Source: Craspedostauros australis
Taxonomy: Eukaryota > Bacillariophyta > Bacillariophyceae > Mastogloiales > Achnanthaceae
Direction of reading: 5' to 3'
DNA length: 64,000 nucleotides
NCBI GenBank assembly: GCA_026770025.1
Contig: JAMXDE010000010.1
Location: forward strand, 2,480,001 to 2,544,000
Made by a program: the position numbers and the translations under genes. This document shows, in pieces, positions 40,568-51,087 of this stretch (the stretch's first letter is position 1; each line of letters starts with the position of its first letter). Under the pieces are notes generated by a model. The model worked only from the letters and a program-made list of their open reading frames with translations. It made no database searches and was not told the DNA's origin.

Positions 40568-41911
40568 CGTACCAGCAGCGATTTGCAGTGTTCGGGGTGC
40601 TTGTTTGAGTGCCTCGCTTTCGCGTTTGCCTTGTGATGATCACGAATGGGATACTTGAAGTGATGTGAGAAGTATCGTATGATCGTTCTTCTTCTTCAGC
40701 TTCTGCTGTTGCTTTCGTTTTCCTTGCCGATGTTGATGTCTATGTTGCTTGTATTGTGTGCAGTCCGCTCAAAGAAGAGTAGAGTATCGGAGTATGGAGC
40801 TGTTGTCGCAGATGCGATGTTATCGTTGATGTTGCTGTTGTCTTTGATTATGACAAGCTCAGGTCACGTGGGTGAGTGGAGACTGCTGGCAGGGTGATGG
40901 CCTGCAGAAACACGGTGCTATTGTATGAGAAAACTTGTGGAGGTGGCGAAACGGAGGCCGACGAAACACGCCCAAAGCTGACGATCTATGGTGCATCGCG
41001 AACCACGCCGGGTGTAGTATGTGAAGCGAGGCAGATATCGGATGAAGCTGAGTGTTTGCTTGCTCATTCTGTTTCGTTGTTCAGATCCTGCAGGTGCCGT
41101 TGCCATTGTTGGTGATGGCATTGATGTTGTTGCTGCTTCGTGCGAGGGTGCACGCATTCGCTGACACCAAGAGGAGCGTTTGTTCTTTCTCCGTGTTCAA
41201 AAATTGGGAAATTGATGACCGGAGACAAAAATTGTGGCGAAATTTTGTTGGTGTCGCGTAACGCACACAATCAACCCCGACTCCACATCAACCAAGATTC
41301 TTCATCGTCGGCCGAAATCGTTCTGTGACAGACCCTGCCAATCTTGTTGATGATCTTTTGTCTCCCAACCCAAATTCTTCCTCTGACATGGAGAGATCTC
41401 TGTTTTTGGCGGCCAGGCAGGATGGCATCGTCACACCGTGGATTGGCGTGATACGAGCTATGGAAGAGGTCTTCAAGGCCTGATGCAATGCCTACTATCA
41501 CCCCGGCGTAGTCTACACTCATTAATGTCCACAGGGATCGCTCTGCGCGTGTTCTCATCCATGTTTGGTGTCTGTGCATGTTTGGTTACAGCAGTGCACG
41601 TGCGAGTGGAACCTGTCTGCGCAGGCTCTGCGCACTCAACTTCCACTTCAAGGCATCGCCGTTTCTCCATCGCTGGTTGGAGACGTGCGGCGGCACGTCA
41701 AGGTCATGAAGCAGAGTACCTACCACAGAGTGCATGCCATTGAGCACGCAGATGTCACCATGCGTACATGATGGACTGCGTACATACATGGATGCACCTA
41801 TGCGAAGTGTTACCGGGGGAGAGCATGTACTAGTACGTGTGTATTGAGACAAGATAGGGTGCAATTCATCCAACTGCCCACACATACGCCACCTCGCACG
41901 GCAATGATGGA
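40568..41911. other. Intergenic region, 1.3 kb, between two - genes
   Basis: Upstream of the acidic protein and downstream of RPC7. Short frames on both strands are of leucine- or Cys-rich composition without recognised features. Near 41828-41840 the palindrome CATGTACTAGTACGTG lies about 75 bases past the RPC7 stop. Confidence 0.4.
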
Positions 41912-42616
41912 TTAGAAAGTCGGTTCCCCACCTCCAATATCATCGTCCTCATCTCCTTCGCTCTCGTAATGGTTGAATGCGTAGTCTTCGACCTCTTCAT
42001 CCTCCTCCTCTTCCGGTGGAATGTCGCTGACGTTGCCTTCGTCGTCGTCATCGATATCGCCTTGAATCTCGCGTTCCTCACGCCGCCTCTTCAGTTCCTT
42101 CGCCGCCATCTCTTCCAACGTCAGCGCTTCCTTCGATTGTCCACCCAGCGCGCTGAGCTCCTTCATGGACAACTTCGCGCCTCCGGTGGCGCACAGGAGC
42201 TCCGTCGGGAAGTACTTGCCATCGTTGAGCCGTTTGCCAGCATGCTCTAATATGAACACATCCGGCTGCACCGGATGCGGACGCTTTCCGTACCGCACAA
42301 CATCCACCTCCTGCGTCGGCCGCACGTAAAACGGAGATGCCTGAAGCCGATGGTGGATCTCGCGTGTCTTGTTGATGAGGTATACCGATGGCACGGCGGT
42401 CTTGTCTTCCCTGGGCTCCGGCTCTCCAGGCTCCCACTTCTGTCCCGTGGAATGCCACTCGAATTTGGGATAGAGCTTGGGCCTTGTGATGTCCTGCAAC
42501 GTGCGGAGATTCTTGTCATCCAGGCCTGCCTCCTTCGCGGATCTCTGCAGCATCATCCTGGCACCCGTCGGTGGTCCGCCCCTGCCTCTGCCTCGTCCTC
42601 TTCCACGTCCCGACAT
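41912..42616 (-). CDS. DNA-directed RNA polymerase III subunit RPC7 (Rpc31/POLR3G-like)
   Basis: A 234-residue protein. It opens MSGRGRGRGRGRGGPP, the Gly-Arg start typical of RPC7. The core KLYPKFEWHSTGQKWEPGEPEP and PSVYLINKTREIHHRLQASPFYVRP matches the family's 'Y-P' segment and linker helix that wraps on the Pol III clamp/stalk. The protein ends in a long acidic tail (DIDDDDEGNVSDIPPEEEEDEEVEDY and GDEDDDIGGGEPTF); Rpc31 also ends in an acidic tail with a terminal G-Phe type motif. The length fits (205-250 in other eukaryotes). It acts in the nucleus in Pol III initiation (tRNA, 5S). Good confidence from overall plan, since family conservation is low. Confidence 0.85.
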   Translation of the reverse strand: MSGRGRGRGRGRGGPPTGARMMLQRSAKEAGLDDKNLRTLQDITRPKLYPKFEWHSTGQKWEPGEPEPREDKTAVPSVYLINKTREIHHRLQASPFYVRPTQEVDVVRYGKRPHPVQPDVFILEHAGKRLNDGKYFPTELLCATGGAKLSMKELSALGGQSKEALTLEEMAAKELKRRREEREIQGDIDDDDEGNVSDIPPEEEEDEEVEDYAFNHYESEGDEDDDIGGGEPTF

Positions 42617-43602
42617 GGTGTTGCTTTGTGCGTTGCACCTGTTGTTGTTGCGCTTGTTGTTCCGCTGATTTCGATGCCGTTGGTACTAGCAGCGTGTTGG
42701 GGATGCGGTGGAGAAATTCTGTTGTACCAGCGCTCGGACGGTTCGCTTGCATGACTCTGCTCCGCTGGTCGTTTTGTTGCGCAGCACAGACACGCTCTTG
42801 ATTCCTGCCGTCTCGCCTTGTTGTGTTTCACAGAGTGGATTAGATCGTATAATCCCATACAATAGTAAAGTGCCTGTCCCTTTCACTGTCTTTCCGCGCA
42901 CTGAGTGAGGAGGCTGTGGTAGAGTATGCGATTGATACCGGCAGAGACGGTGTGCGTTGGTTTCGGTTTGATGTGGTGGTCTTCTTCGATTTTCGACGTC
43001 CCAGTGGGTGAGCCGTTGTCGTTCATGGATCCTCGAGACCTCCTCCGTCTTTTCGGTCTCTTTGTTGGTGTCTGAGGATTTAACGCCACGAAGCATCAAC
43101 GGAGCGACGGCCAGACGGGAAGCCGGACACATAGAAAACTAACAGAAAACTGGCTGAGGTGGGCACATTGTGCTCTGATCTGCTCTGCTCTGCTTCATCC
43201 GTCATTGTCACTGGGTCACGCGTGGCACACTTCAAGCCAACCAGGTCCCAGCACCACCGCATGCCCTCGCACATCCTTGTGCATCCTTGTACATCCTTGT
43301 ACATCCTTGTACATCCTCGTAGCCGTGTGCCACTGGTCGCGATTTTTGCGTTGTCGAACTTGCGCGCATGGTTGTTGCAGAAGAAGCGTTATTTCTTAGG
43401 AGGATAACTCACACTCACACATGCCAAAGAATCCGAACACATACGTACACATACCGGCACGCGCGAGCGAACGTAGAATCAGCTTGGAAGGTGAGTCAGT
43501 ACTCAGCACAAAGAATGTTCGTGGCTCGTACCCTACTCGATTGTCGATGCTCTGCTCTACTCGCGCCAAACACTGCACGGCTTCTGAACTGAATGGTACA
43601 CT
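42617..43602. other. Intergenic region with 10-base minisatellite
   Basis: About 990 bases between two minus genes: promoter of RPC7 on one side, 3' flank of the four-helix membrane protein on the other. It contains the 43271-43320 repeat. No gene was recognised. Confidence 0.45.
43271..43320. repeat. 10-base minisatellite, five copies
   Basis: Five head-to-tail copies of ACATCCTTGT with single changes (second copy GCATCCTTGT, fifth ACATCCTCGT). The period of ten bases is one turn of B-DNA. Confidence 0.93.
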
Positions 43603-45042
43603 TTAAACAGCTCCCTTGAACACTCTGCCTTCGAAAACTGTGTTCGTCTCTGCCTCCAGATAGTTGCTGGCCATGAAGATTATGGTGTCGGAGTCCTCGC
43701 TGATGCCGACTGTGTCGAAGTCAGTTTGAGTCGCATTTTCCACGTCAGAATCGTCATGTTGCTGGAACATCTTCAGAATGGATGGATTTTGCTGCATCAT
43801 CTCCAGCTCTTGCCGTTGCTGCCGTAGCCGTTGCAACTGTCGTTGCTGTCGTCTCTGTTGCTCGCTGTCATGATGCTCCTGTCGATCGCGAGGCCTGTCG
43901 AGCTCGACCATTCCAGTATCGAGCGCAGGAGGGCGCCCAGTGATTGGTGAAAGTCTTCGATCTTCGGGGTCCTTGGGCATGAAATGGGGTAGATGGTGCA
44001 TCATGATGGCCGTTAACAACCACGCTACGATGTTCCCGAGACCTAGCTTGAACGGCAACGTGTCGAGGCTGCACTCATCGTACACGATGGTGCGCTGATT
44101 CTCTTCGTCCCAGTAAGTGAAGTCAGTACCGTTGCACAACTCGCTGGGGATCATCGTGTACGTCAACCCTTGGCATATTGCGACGCTGATCGCCACGAAG
44201 GACGCGATACATCTGACGTATAGCGGTGGGAAGAAGAGCACGACCGTGAAGCACATCATGGATGCGAGGGCAAAGAACGGCATGATCCTGCAGCTTGTTT
44301 CGGACACTTTCATGCCCATATCCAGCTCTAGATCATCGTACTTTGGCCACATGCGGCACCTATTGTCTGGCGTGAGCGCTCCTGCCCGCGGATGGCGGTT
44401 CAGGTCCATGATCGGGGCAAGGGGTGCGGATATGTGTGTGTTGCTGTCTTGATCTACCACGTGTCCCTTGATTACGACCAAGTCGCAACGAACATCGAAG
44501 TAGACGCAGACCATGAACAGCGTGAACACCCAGATTAGCGCCAAAAGGGCGATTGAGATCTTTGCGCACTTTTTTCTGAGCTTCGCTCCTGGAATTCGAG
44601 CTGGTGTTGGTGCTGTTGGAGGCGGAGGTGGAGGTGGAGGTGAAGACGGAGTAGTCGCGAGCGATGTCGTCGTTGGTGCTGAGCTTGAGAGCGCTGAATT
44701 CGATAGTGCTGAAGCTGAGGCTGTTGTTGCTGGCATTGAGAGCTCTGGTTGTGGCAGATGCAGCAATCGTGGTCCTGACAGCGTGTCTTGCGACGGCAAT
44801 TGCCACGAAGACGACATTGTTGGCAATGGTGAAGTTGATGGCGGTGGGGATGCGCACGAGAGCACGTCCTCACCGTTCACTGCGTGGATTGATATCTCCT
44901 CGTCCTCGTCACAATCGAAGAACAACGATGATGTATGTGATTCATTGTCGGGAACAAGCGCCAAACTTCTTGCCGCGCTGCTTGTCGAGCTCGCGTCGGA
45001 CGCGATGGAAGAAGATGATTCCATGATGGTAGGAGACCACAT
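43603..45042 (-). CDS. Four-transmembrane-helix protein, unknown function
   Basis: A 479-residue protein. Residues 1-150 are disordered (Ser/Thr/Pro, with an eight-proline run PPPPPPPP at 134-142). Hydrophobic helices lie at about 161-182, 252-275, 278-298 and 332-351. The loop between helices 1 and 2 (about 70 residues, with Cys in YFDVRCDL and NRCRMWPKYDD) and the loop between 3 and 4 (CNGTDFTYW...YDECSLDTL, one N-glycosylation site) both carry Cys, as in tetraspan proteins with extracellular disulfides. The basic, Gln-rich coiled-coil C-terminus (QRRQQRQLQRLRQQRQELEMMQ) is cytosolic. No named family was recognised. The start could also be the ATG six codons downstream. Confidence 0.72.
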   Translation of the reverse strand: MWSPTIMESSSSIASDASSTSSAARSLALVPDNESHTSSLFFDCDEDEEISIHAVNGEDVLSCASPPPSTSPLPTMSSSWQLPSQDTLSGPRLLHLPQPELSMPATTASASALSNSALSSSAPTTTSLATTPSSPPPPPPPPTAPTPARIPGAKLRKKCAKISIALLALIWVFTLFMVCVYFDVRCDLVVIKGHVVDQDSNTHISAPLAPIMDLNRHPRAGALTPDNRCRMWPKYDDLELDMGMKVSETSCRIMPFFALASMMCFTVVLFFPPLYVRCIASFVAISVAICQGLTYTMIPSELCNGTDFTYWDEENQRTIVYDECSLDTLPFKLGLGNIVAWLLTAIMMHHLPHFMPKDPEDRRLSPITGRPPALDTGMVELDRPRDRQEHHDSEQQRRQQRQLQRLRQQRQELEMMQQNPSILKMFQQHDDSDVENATQTDFDTVGISEDSDTIIFMASNYLEAETNTVFEGRVFKGAV

Positions 45043-46461
45043 CGTATTATAAGAAATTGAATTTATTTCCCAAATGCGTCCGCACTCTCAGCGGCGGGTG
45101 TTGAGTATGTACTACTATCACTCCGCGCGTATCGATACGTGTGGTAAAACAACGTAACGATGCTGTGGATTGAGCACCGAGTGCGATTTATGATCCTGTT
45201 CTGACGCATCACACACGAAACATGGTAAAAAGAGAATCCCACACTGCTGCCAGGACGACGCGACTGTTGCCTCCTTTGTCTTTTTGTGTTCTGAATTGCG
45301 GGTGTGGTGCGACGTACGGCTACGAGTGTGAGTACTTTTGTGGCACGAGTCTGAATAGTATCGTGCGGGTGACAAGTCCTCTGTGGGGAAATTGTTGTGC
45401 GGCTTCATTTTAGGCCGCGTGAGGCCGCGTTCAAAGCCAAGGTCGGTGATGGTGATAGTGAAGCCGTGACTTCCCTCTTCCGCGCGTCTTCTCGCCATGG
45501 TAGTTGCCCCCCTTGCGACTTTCCTGCTTTCGGTTGCGTGGCTGCAGCGTTCGGTTGTGAGATGGTGGAGGGGCTGATTGGTCGCGCTTCAACGGGTTCC
45601 ATGTTCCGAGGACCGTGTCCATGACTTATTTATTGCAATGTCGGCATCGCCTGGAACTGGCAATGGGGATGCGGATTTCTGTCCGCGGATGCCGCTTTGT
45701 TGCACAGAAAAGCAGGATTCGCACACAATCGGCTCAATGTGGTTCTCAGCTTACCGGCACATCTCAACGATCATGACGTGTACTAGATGTCACTTATAGA
45801 TGGATGGGACGATTGTGACAGCGCGTCTGGTGTCAGCACGCAGACGGCGTCGCCTATGACGTCACAGAGCTCTGAACTGTTCTCCATTTGACGAAAATAG
45901 GCTTGTGTCGTTGTTTTTCGTGTCCAAAGCCGCATCCCCTGGGACGATTATTGAATAATTCGACCCCAAACGACGTCACCATTTGTGACCTTCGGAGTTC
46001 TCGAACAGGTTTTGTCGCAACGTTCCGCAGTGTTTTGATTGGCCAACGAAGTTCGTATCTGGCTTCGCGATTCGATTGTCGCAAACCGAACCCCGACTCT
46101 TGATTCGGTACTTTTCGCGTGTTGGTGCTGTGTTGATCGGGTGTGCACATCGCGCGTTGACGCCTTCGGTTGGGTTGCATCTGTTCTGTTCGTGGTGGTT
46201 CCATGTCCAACAACCACAAGCGGTGCAGGGATACAGCACTTTCGGCACTTCGGGAATCACAAAAGCACCACACAGAGACGAACCGGACAGCCGCACACAA
46301 CAACCCACCACCCACCGCAACACCAACAGAACACCGATTGGAAGCACCGCCTTCCGACAAGAGACGAAGAAGGGGACCTTCACCTCTCACTCTTTCGACG
46401 AGCCGATACCTCTGCGCAGAGTTTGTGGCAGAGCAGAGAGGTTTCTCCCCTTCGCAGCAAC
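45043..46461. other. Divergent intergenic region, 1.4 kb
   Basis: Shared upstream region. Open frames exist on both strands (45118-45498 minus; 45854-46615 minus; the plus frame is open from 46039), but none shows domains, and the minus frames overlap the plus gene's leader. CA-rich sequence from 46260 onward is probably transcribed leader of the plus gene. Confidence 0.4.
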
Positions 46462-47736
46462 ATGGATCACAACTTCCCTCGATCTCGCCATTCCCCAACG
46501 CCAGGCGCGGATGAAACACAAACGAGAAGGCAGACATCACCTCCAGCACCCACACCTGCACATACTTTCGTATCATCCTCAGAAACAAGAGCAGCAGCAG
46601 CACCAACACTCGCACCTATGGCAAACCCAACCGAAACACCAGCATCCGCCGCTTTTGGAGCTTCCCTCCACAACCGAACCCCGTCTCCAACTCAGCCGCC
46701 AACTCCATCACCGACGCAGCCACAATCATCAACCCCACCGTTGGCATACTTGCAGGAGCAGACACAGACACAGACACAACAACATTCTGCATTGGCGTTG
46801 GAGAACTCCCAAGTCCGCACAGATGCCACAGACCACACAACCAACAACAAGTACACCTTGACGAACCAGGTCCCAGAACCTCTCGTCTCCAAATCCGCAG
46901 CTGCAATACTATCACCAGCAGCGCCGGCAGCACCAGCAACAACACCTCTCCAGCCACAGGCCCAACAACAGCCACGGTCTCGGCAGAAACAACAGCACCA
47001 ATCAACACCAATTCCTCTTCTGGCTTCTTCGACGACAGGCATCGCCCGACCAAACACGATTGCGGTCATACCACCGCCACTACCACCAACAAGAACAGGA
47101 AGCACAACGACGCCGACTACGATTCCACCGGCTCCTGCCAATTTTGCTTACACATCGCCAAGTGCACCGATCTCAGCCTTCTACCAATACACATCACAGG
47201 ACGCAGCGAACTTGTCCAACGCTGCTCACGGCCGACCAGAGCAAACAGAACAAGCGCAGGCAGAGATTTTGCCACCAAGGCCGGACCAAGCTTCATCATC
47301 CATGTCCTATCCAACATCACCGACGAGAAACTCCGCGAGGCGGAATCCTGTCATTCGGGAACGGGAGCAGTTTCTCATCTTCATCAAGATTCTATTCAAA
47401 CTCCTAGACCAGACGCAACAGGCTGAGAGGAGGATGAGAGCGCAAACGATAGTCATGACATGCAGGCGAAAAAATCAGCAGGGCGACCCAGACTTCATGC
47501 CTCTCATCGACGCCATCGTCCCAAGGCTGAAGACGTTGGTCGGCGACGCCGAATGGCGCAAGGCCCACATATATCTACGACACTACGTGAGCAAACGAGG
47601 CCGATCTACGAAGCGAGAGATGAATGCAACACCACCAGGATCCACAGGCACAACAAGCATGACGACATCGACAACGCCGACGGCCAACGAGATGCAGCCG
47701 ACTCATCTCAATGCCACACAAGCCTACGCCGTGTGA
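46462..47736 (+). CDS. Pro/Thr/Gln-rich protein with a C-terminal diatom-type KIX-like helical domain
   Basis: A 424-residue protein, start ATG 46462 (MDHNFPRSRHSP). Residues 1-290 are low-complexity Pro/Thr/Ser/Gln. Residues about 296-376 are a compact helical domain: REREQFLIFIKILFKLLDQ, AERRMRAQTIVMTCRRKNQQGDPDF, MPLIDAIVPRLKTLVGDAEWRKAHIYLRHYVSKRG. I know this arrangement (R-E-x-F-L-x-F-x-K-I-L-x-K-L, then a helix with C-x-R-x-N, then V-G-x-x-x-W-x-x-A-x-x-Y-L-x-x-Y) as a recurrent domain of diatom nuclear proteins; its function is not established. A Gln/Pro-rich activator-like region next to a helical bundle would suit a transcription coregulator, which is inference only. Confidence 0.72.
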   Translation: MDHNFPRSRHSPTPGADETQTRRQTSPPAPTPAHTFVSSSETRAAAAPTLAPMANPTETPASAAFGASLHNRTPSPTQPPTPSPTQPQSSTPPLAYLQEQTQTQTQQHSALALENSQVRTDATDHTTNNKYTLTNQVPEPLVSKSAAAILSPAAPAAPATTPLQPQAQQQPRSRQKQQHQSTPIPLLASSTTGIARPNTIAVIPPPLPPTRTGSTTTPTTIPPAPANFAYTSPSAPISAFYQYTSQDAANLSNAAHGRPEQTEQAQAEILPPRPDQASSSMSYPTSPTRNSARRNPVIREREQFLIFIKILFKLLDQTQQAERRMRAQTIVMTCRRKNQQGDPDFMPLIDAIVPRLKTLVGDAEWRKAHIYLRHYVSKRGRSTKREMNATPPGSTGTTSMTTSTTPTANEMQPTHLNATQAYAV

Positions 47737-48105
47737 ACTTGGCGGTCTCGGGGAAGTGGTAGCAAACGTGGTCACACCAAAAGGTGTTGTCATCCGATGG
47801 GGATATACTATAGCATGTAGTCGTACGTATCATACAAAAGCACTCTTACACATACAATACGTTGCACTTACACAGAGTACAGTATTGGTATCTCACCTCA
47901 CAATACAATAGCATTGCTCGCATCTCCCTGTGAACCTGTGCATGGGCACTCGTGCATTGTCATCTGAAGGCTTCATCATCACCAACATCAACATCGCTTT
48001 TGATAGATCGTTTGACATACTTTGACGTGTGCTTGGACAACCGAACAGCGGGCGTCCAGAACGCAAGGCACCAGAACATGCTGCGTGGCACGAATCAGCT
48101 GCCGG
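47737..48105. other. Convergent intergenic region
   Basis: About 370 bases. 47800-47900 is rich in TAC/GTA palindromes (ATATACTATAGCATGTAG, TCGTACGTATCATAC, GAGTACAGTATTGG), probably 3' processing signals of both genes. Nothing else. Confidence 0.5.
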
Positions 48106-49845
48106 TCACGCCACTGCCAATTGCCCTGCGCCGTACGGGTAAGCAATGACTCTGTATCCACCAGGCCCCTTCTCGTTGCAGTTGCCAAAGAAGTGCTCGT
48201 GATCAAACTTGCCATCGCCGAAGCCTGTCCTTCCCCAGGATTGTTCCAGATGCGATCGGACTTGGTACCACTCATGCGTCATGCGCCGACACAACCGCAT
48301 TTGCACCTTATCCTGCTTGTGCGGTTGGCAGTGCCATGGTTTCAGACAATTCGTGAAATGGAAGCTGACGACGTCCTCGAACCTCCGGGCTCTGCAGTCC
48401 TCGCAGCGATCTTGTCCCGTGCGGCATTCGCCTTGCGGTACGTCATTGATTGTCTCGTTCATCTTTGGGTTGTCGTTCATGTTGTTGTGGATGCATCGAT
48501 TGAGCTCCACGCCTTGGCCTGGATGGAGATATTCGTAGTAGTACGGAATGAGACCTTGGATCGTCATGCCGCCGTAGAATGGACCAATCTTGCTTCCCCA
48601 TCCACGTCGTCGATGGAAGTTGCCCTCTTGCACGATGGAAACGAGGTCATCGTAGACCGTGCGATTGGGACGCAAAATCAACAGGCCACCCTGCGTTGGC
48701 TTGTCCTTGCGCTTCGGAGGCACCATGCCGTAATCCTTCGTCCAGAATATGTTGATCGGATCAGGCAAAGGGACGTCAGGCCACATGACCGGGACGCTGG
48801 AAGCAAGGGAATTCGTTCCCTCCCCTTCATGTTCGGTCCTGCCCTGTGCCAACATGAGATCGAAAACATCATCCATCGGCTTCAACAGCAAGACGTCAAG
48901 ATCCAGATGCACGACGATGGGATGCTGCGTTAACGTGTACGCCTCCAGCTTGATGAGCTCCTTCTCACCGCAGCATCCGCTACGTCCGATACCCTCGCGC
49001 AAGTCATCACCCCTTATGTCAGACACGTTCACCGGCGTATCCCTGCGCAGCAATGTGTAGCCCAATGCCGCCAATGGCAGTGCACACGCCGTCGCATTCG
49101 GGTGGTAGATGGCGTACATATGATAGTCATACCGACCTCCACGATCGCCATGCACCGACGATAGGTGCACTGCGTGCTTCAACACCGCGGCGCCTTCCGT
49201 GTACGGCTCCACCCCGCAACCCGTGATCGATGTAGCGAATGCAACCACTCTTGGTTCATCTTCATGGTGGTGTCGGTGCTTTGGCTGTCGTTGCTGTCGT
49301 TGCTGGTGCTGCAGTTGTTGCAATCCTTCTTTGACCCCAGTTGTGCTGGTGGTACTCGATGTCCGTGTGCTTGTGGTCGTCGTCGTCGTAGTATTAGCAG
49401 TCGTAGTTGTGCTTGGCGTTGTAGCAGTTGTTCTTGCGGTGGTGATCATTGAATGCAACGTAGTTGTGGCACGCTTGCGACTGCTGGCTTTACGATTGCT
49501 GCTGATAGGCTTGTCATGCGGAGAGGTCGATGATCCAAGAACAAGAGCAGGATCGAGCAGAGTCGTGTTGGTTGCCCCTCCAAGTGATGATGAAGACGAC
49601 GGCCGCAGCACCGGTGCCGTCGGCAGGTGCTCTGTCTCCGCATTCGGGTAACCCCGCAGAGCCAACTTGGCCACGATGTATCCGTAGACGGTGAACAACA
49701 CGAACGAGATGAAGATCAACTTGGTACGAGACAGATGGAGCTTGATGGCTCTGTTCTTGTGACGGGATGGTGTACTTCTGCTCGTCCTCGCAATCGTATT
49801 CGTATGTCTGCCAAAGTCATCCTTCCGCGAAAGCACGTTCGACAT
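48106..49845 (-). CDS. Type II Golgi glycosyltransferase, GT8-like
   Basis: A 579-residue protein, start chosen at ATG 49845 (MSNVLSRKDDFGRH); the frame is open to 50061, but that part encodes an Arg/Ala repeat from a GCTCGT-rich leader. A transmembrane helix lies at about 41-60 (LIFISFVLFTVYGYIVAKLAL), followed by a Ser/Thr-rich stem. The catalytic domain is about 205-500: VVAFATSITGCGVEPYTEGAAVL, KLEAYTLTQHPIVVHLDLDVLLLKPMD (DLD = metal-binding DxD), NIFWTKDYGM, and GGLLILRPNRTVYDDLV, the pattern of glycogenin/GT8 relatives. Cys-rich GECRTGQDRCEDCRARRFEDVVSFHFTNCLKPWHC near the end adds disulfides and the conserved His-x-x-x-C-x-x-P-W element. The role is protein or polysaccharide glycosylation; the sugar donor is unknown. 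Confidence 0.87.
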   Translation of the reverse strand: MSNVLSRKDDFGRHTNTIARTSRSTPSRHKNRAIKLHLSRTKLIFISFVLFTVYGYIVAKLALRGYPNAETEHLPTAPVLRPSSSSSLGGATNTTLLDPALVLGSSTSPHDKPISSNRKASSRKRATTTLHSMITTARTTATTPSTTTTANTTTTTTTSTRTSSTTSTTGVKEGLQQLQHQQRQQRQPKHRHHHEDEPRVVAFATSITGCGVEPYTEGAAVLKHAVHLSSVHGDRGGRYDYHMYAIYHPNATACALPLAALGYTLLRRDTPVNVSDIRGDDLREGIGRSGCCGEKELIKLEAYTLTQHPIVVHLDLDVLLLKPMDDVFDLMLAQGRTEHEGEGTNSLASSVPVMWPDVPLPDPINIFWTKDYGMVPPKRKDKPTQGGLLILRPNRTVYDDLVSIVQEGNFHRRRGWGSKIGPFYGGMTIQGLIPYYYEYLHPGQGVELNRCIHNNMNDNPKMNETINDVPQGECRTGQDRCEDCRARRFEDVVSFHFTNCLKPWHCQPHKQDKVQMRLCRRMTHEWYQVRSHLEQSWGRTGFGDGKFDHEHFFGNCNEKGPGGYRVIAYPYGAGQLAVA

Positions 49846-51087
49846 GGCCTGGGGATTGTGACCACTGGCTCGTTCTAGTTCTCGTGCTCGTGCTCGTGCT
49901 CGTCTATTGATGTGATTCTTCTCCTGCGCTGTCTTCACACCACCGCTCTGCGCGCAACATTGCATCACCTGCTCCCTCTCTGTCTGGATGGCATCGCCAA
50001 CACGAACATCGTCATGATGAACAGATGCTGATTGCGTGCTGTGTGGTGTGCAACCAAGCAAACGCAGCAGGCGGTATTCGTTGGCGCCTCAACGAAACAG
50101 TTTGTGACGAAATCGACCTTCCCCAATTTCTCAAACCATGCTCGTGACTCATTCAATCACTAACTCATATCTTGATGTTGTTGATGTCAAGTCATATTAG
50201 TCGTTTAGGCGACGGGATGGCGCGCGCGCATCACACATGAAGACGACATTCAGCGATTCGGACACACCGCGATGCGTCGTGTTGGAGAGAAACCCAGCGA
50301 TCACCAAGATCATGTGCATCAGACGTTCCAACGCATCAACGGTCACAAGAACAATCTGGCGCGAAACTCAAGAGCAGTTGTTGGCATCACATCACCGCCT
50401 TGAACATCGTGGCGTTTGGCATCATTCGATCGCTTGTCTGCGGACAACTTGTCGGAGCGAGACGACTCGTGCGATGGCTTGGGGGCGCGATACGGACAAC
50501 ACCAACGAGAACATTAGCCGAGGGGTGATCGCGATCGTGATAGTGATCTTGGTTGTTGACGTTGGCGGTGATAGTGATTGTGATAGTGATTGGTAAGAAA
50601 AGGATCCTCGCCGAGCAGAGCGAGGACTGACGACGGCTCTTCTGGCGCTGCAATCCTGCCAGGCGGTTTCGCTTGCGCGACGTCACCCAAGAACGAGAGG
50701 AACAGAGCCGAGTTGAGTAGTCAAGAACAATCGAACAGCAGCAAAGCACCAAACCAAGCCAGTGGGACATACGAGAAGCAGAATACGATTGATTGTGCTG
50801 ATGCAAGAACCGTGTTTCTGTGCAGCTCGTTCTACTCTTCCAACTACTCTTCGATCTACTCTGCTCCATACGGTGTTGTCCCAACCGGCTCCAGCCAACA
50901 CTTCCAACTCAACGTGTAACGAACAAGTCCTCAACCCCATCATCGTTTTGTCATCCCTTTCGTCAGTCATCTTGAACAACTCAAACACGCGGCGATCATC
51001 GACATTTCCTGAACACCGTCATCAACAACATTGTCAGAATCACATTGAATACGTCCAACACCTCCCAACACTTTGGAACCAGACACC
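49846..51087. other. Divergent intergenic region, 1.2 kb
   Basis: Upstream of the glycosyltransferase (-) and PP2C (+). A (GCTCGT)n stretch at 49879-49907 lies in the leader of the minus gene; GTGATAGTGATT repeats lie near 50564-50592. Open frames lack features. Confidence 0.45.

Noticed and set aside
45854-46615. Open minus frame of about 250 codons
   Set aside because: Overlaps the leader and start of the plus gene at 46462, with no domain or coherent composition.
49879-49907. Arg-Ala repeat as N-terminus of the glycosyltransferase
   Set aside because: Comes from a (GCTCGT)n run in the leader; the ATG at 49845 gives a normal type II protein.
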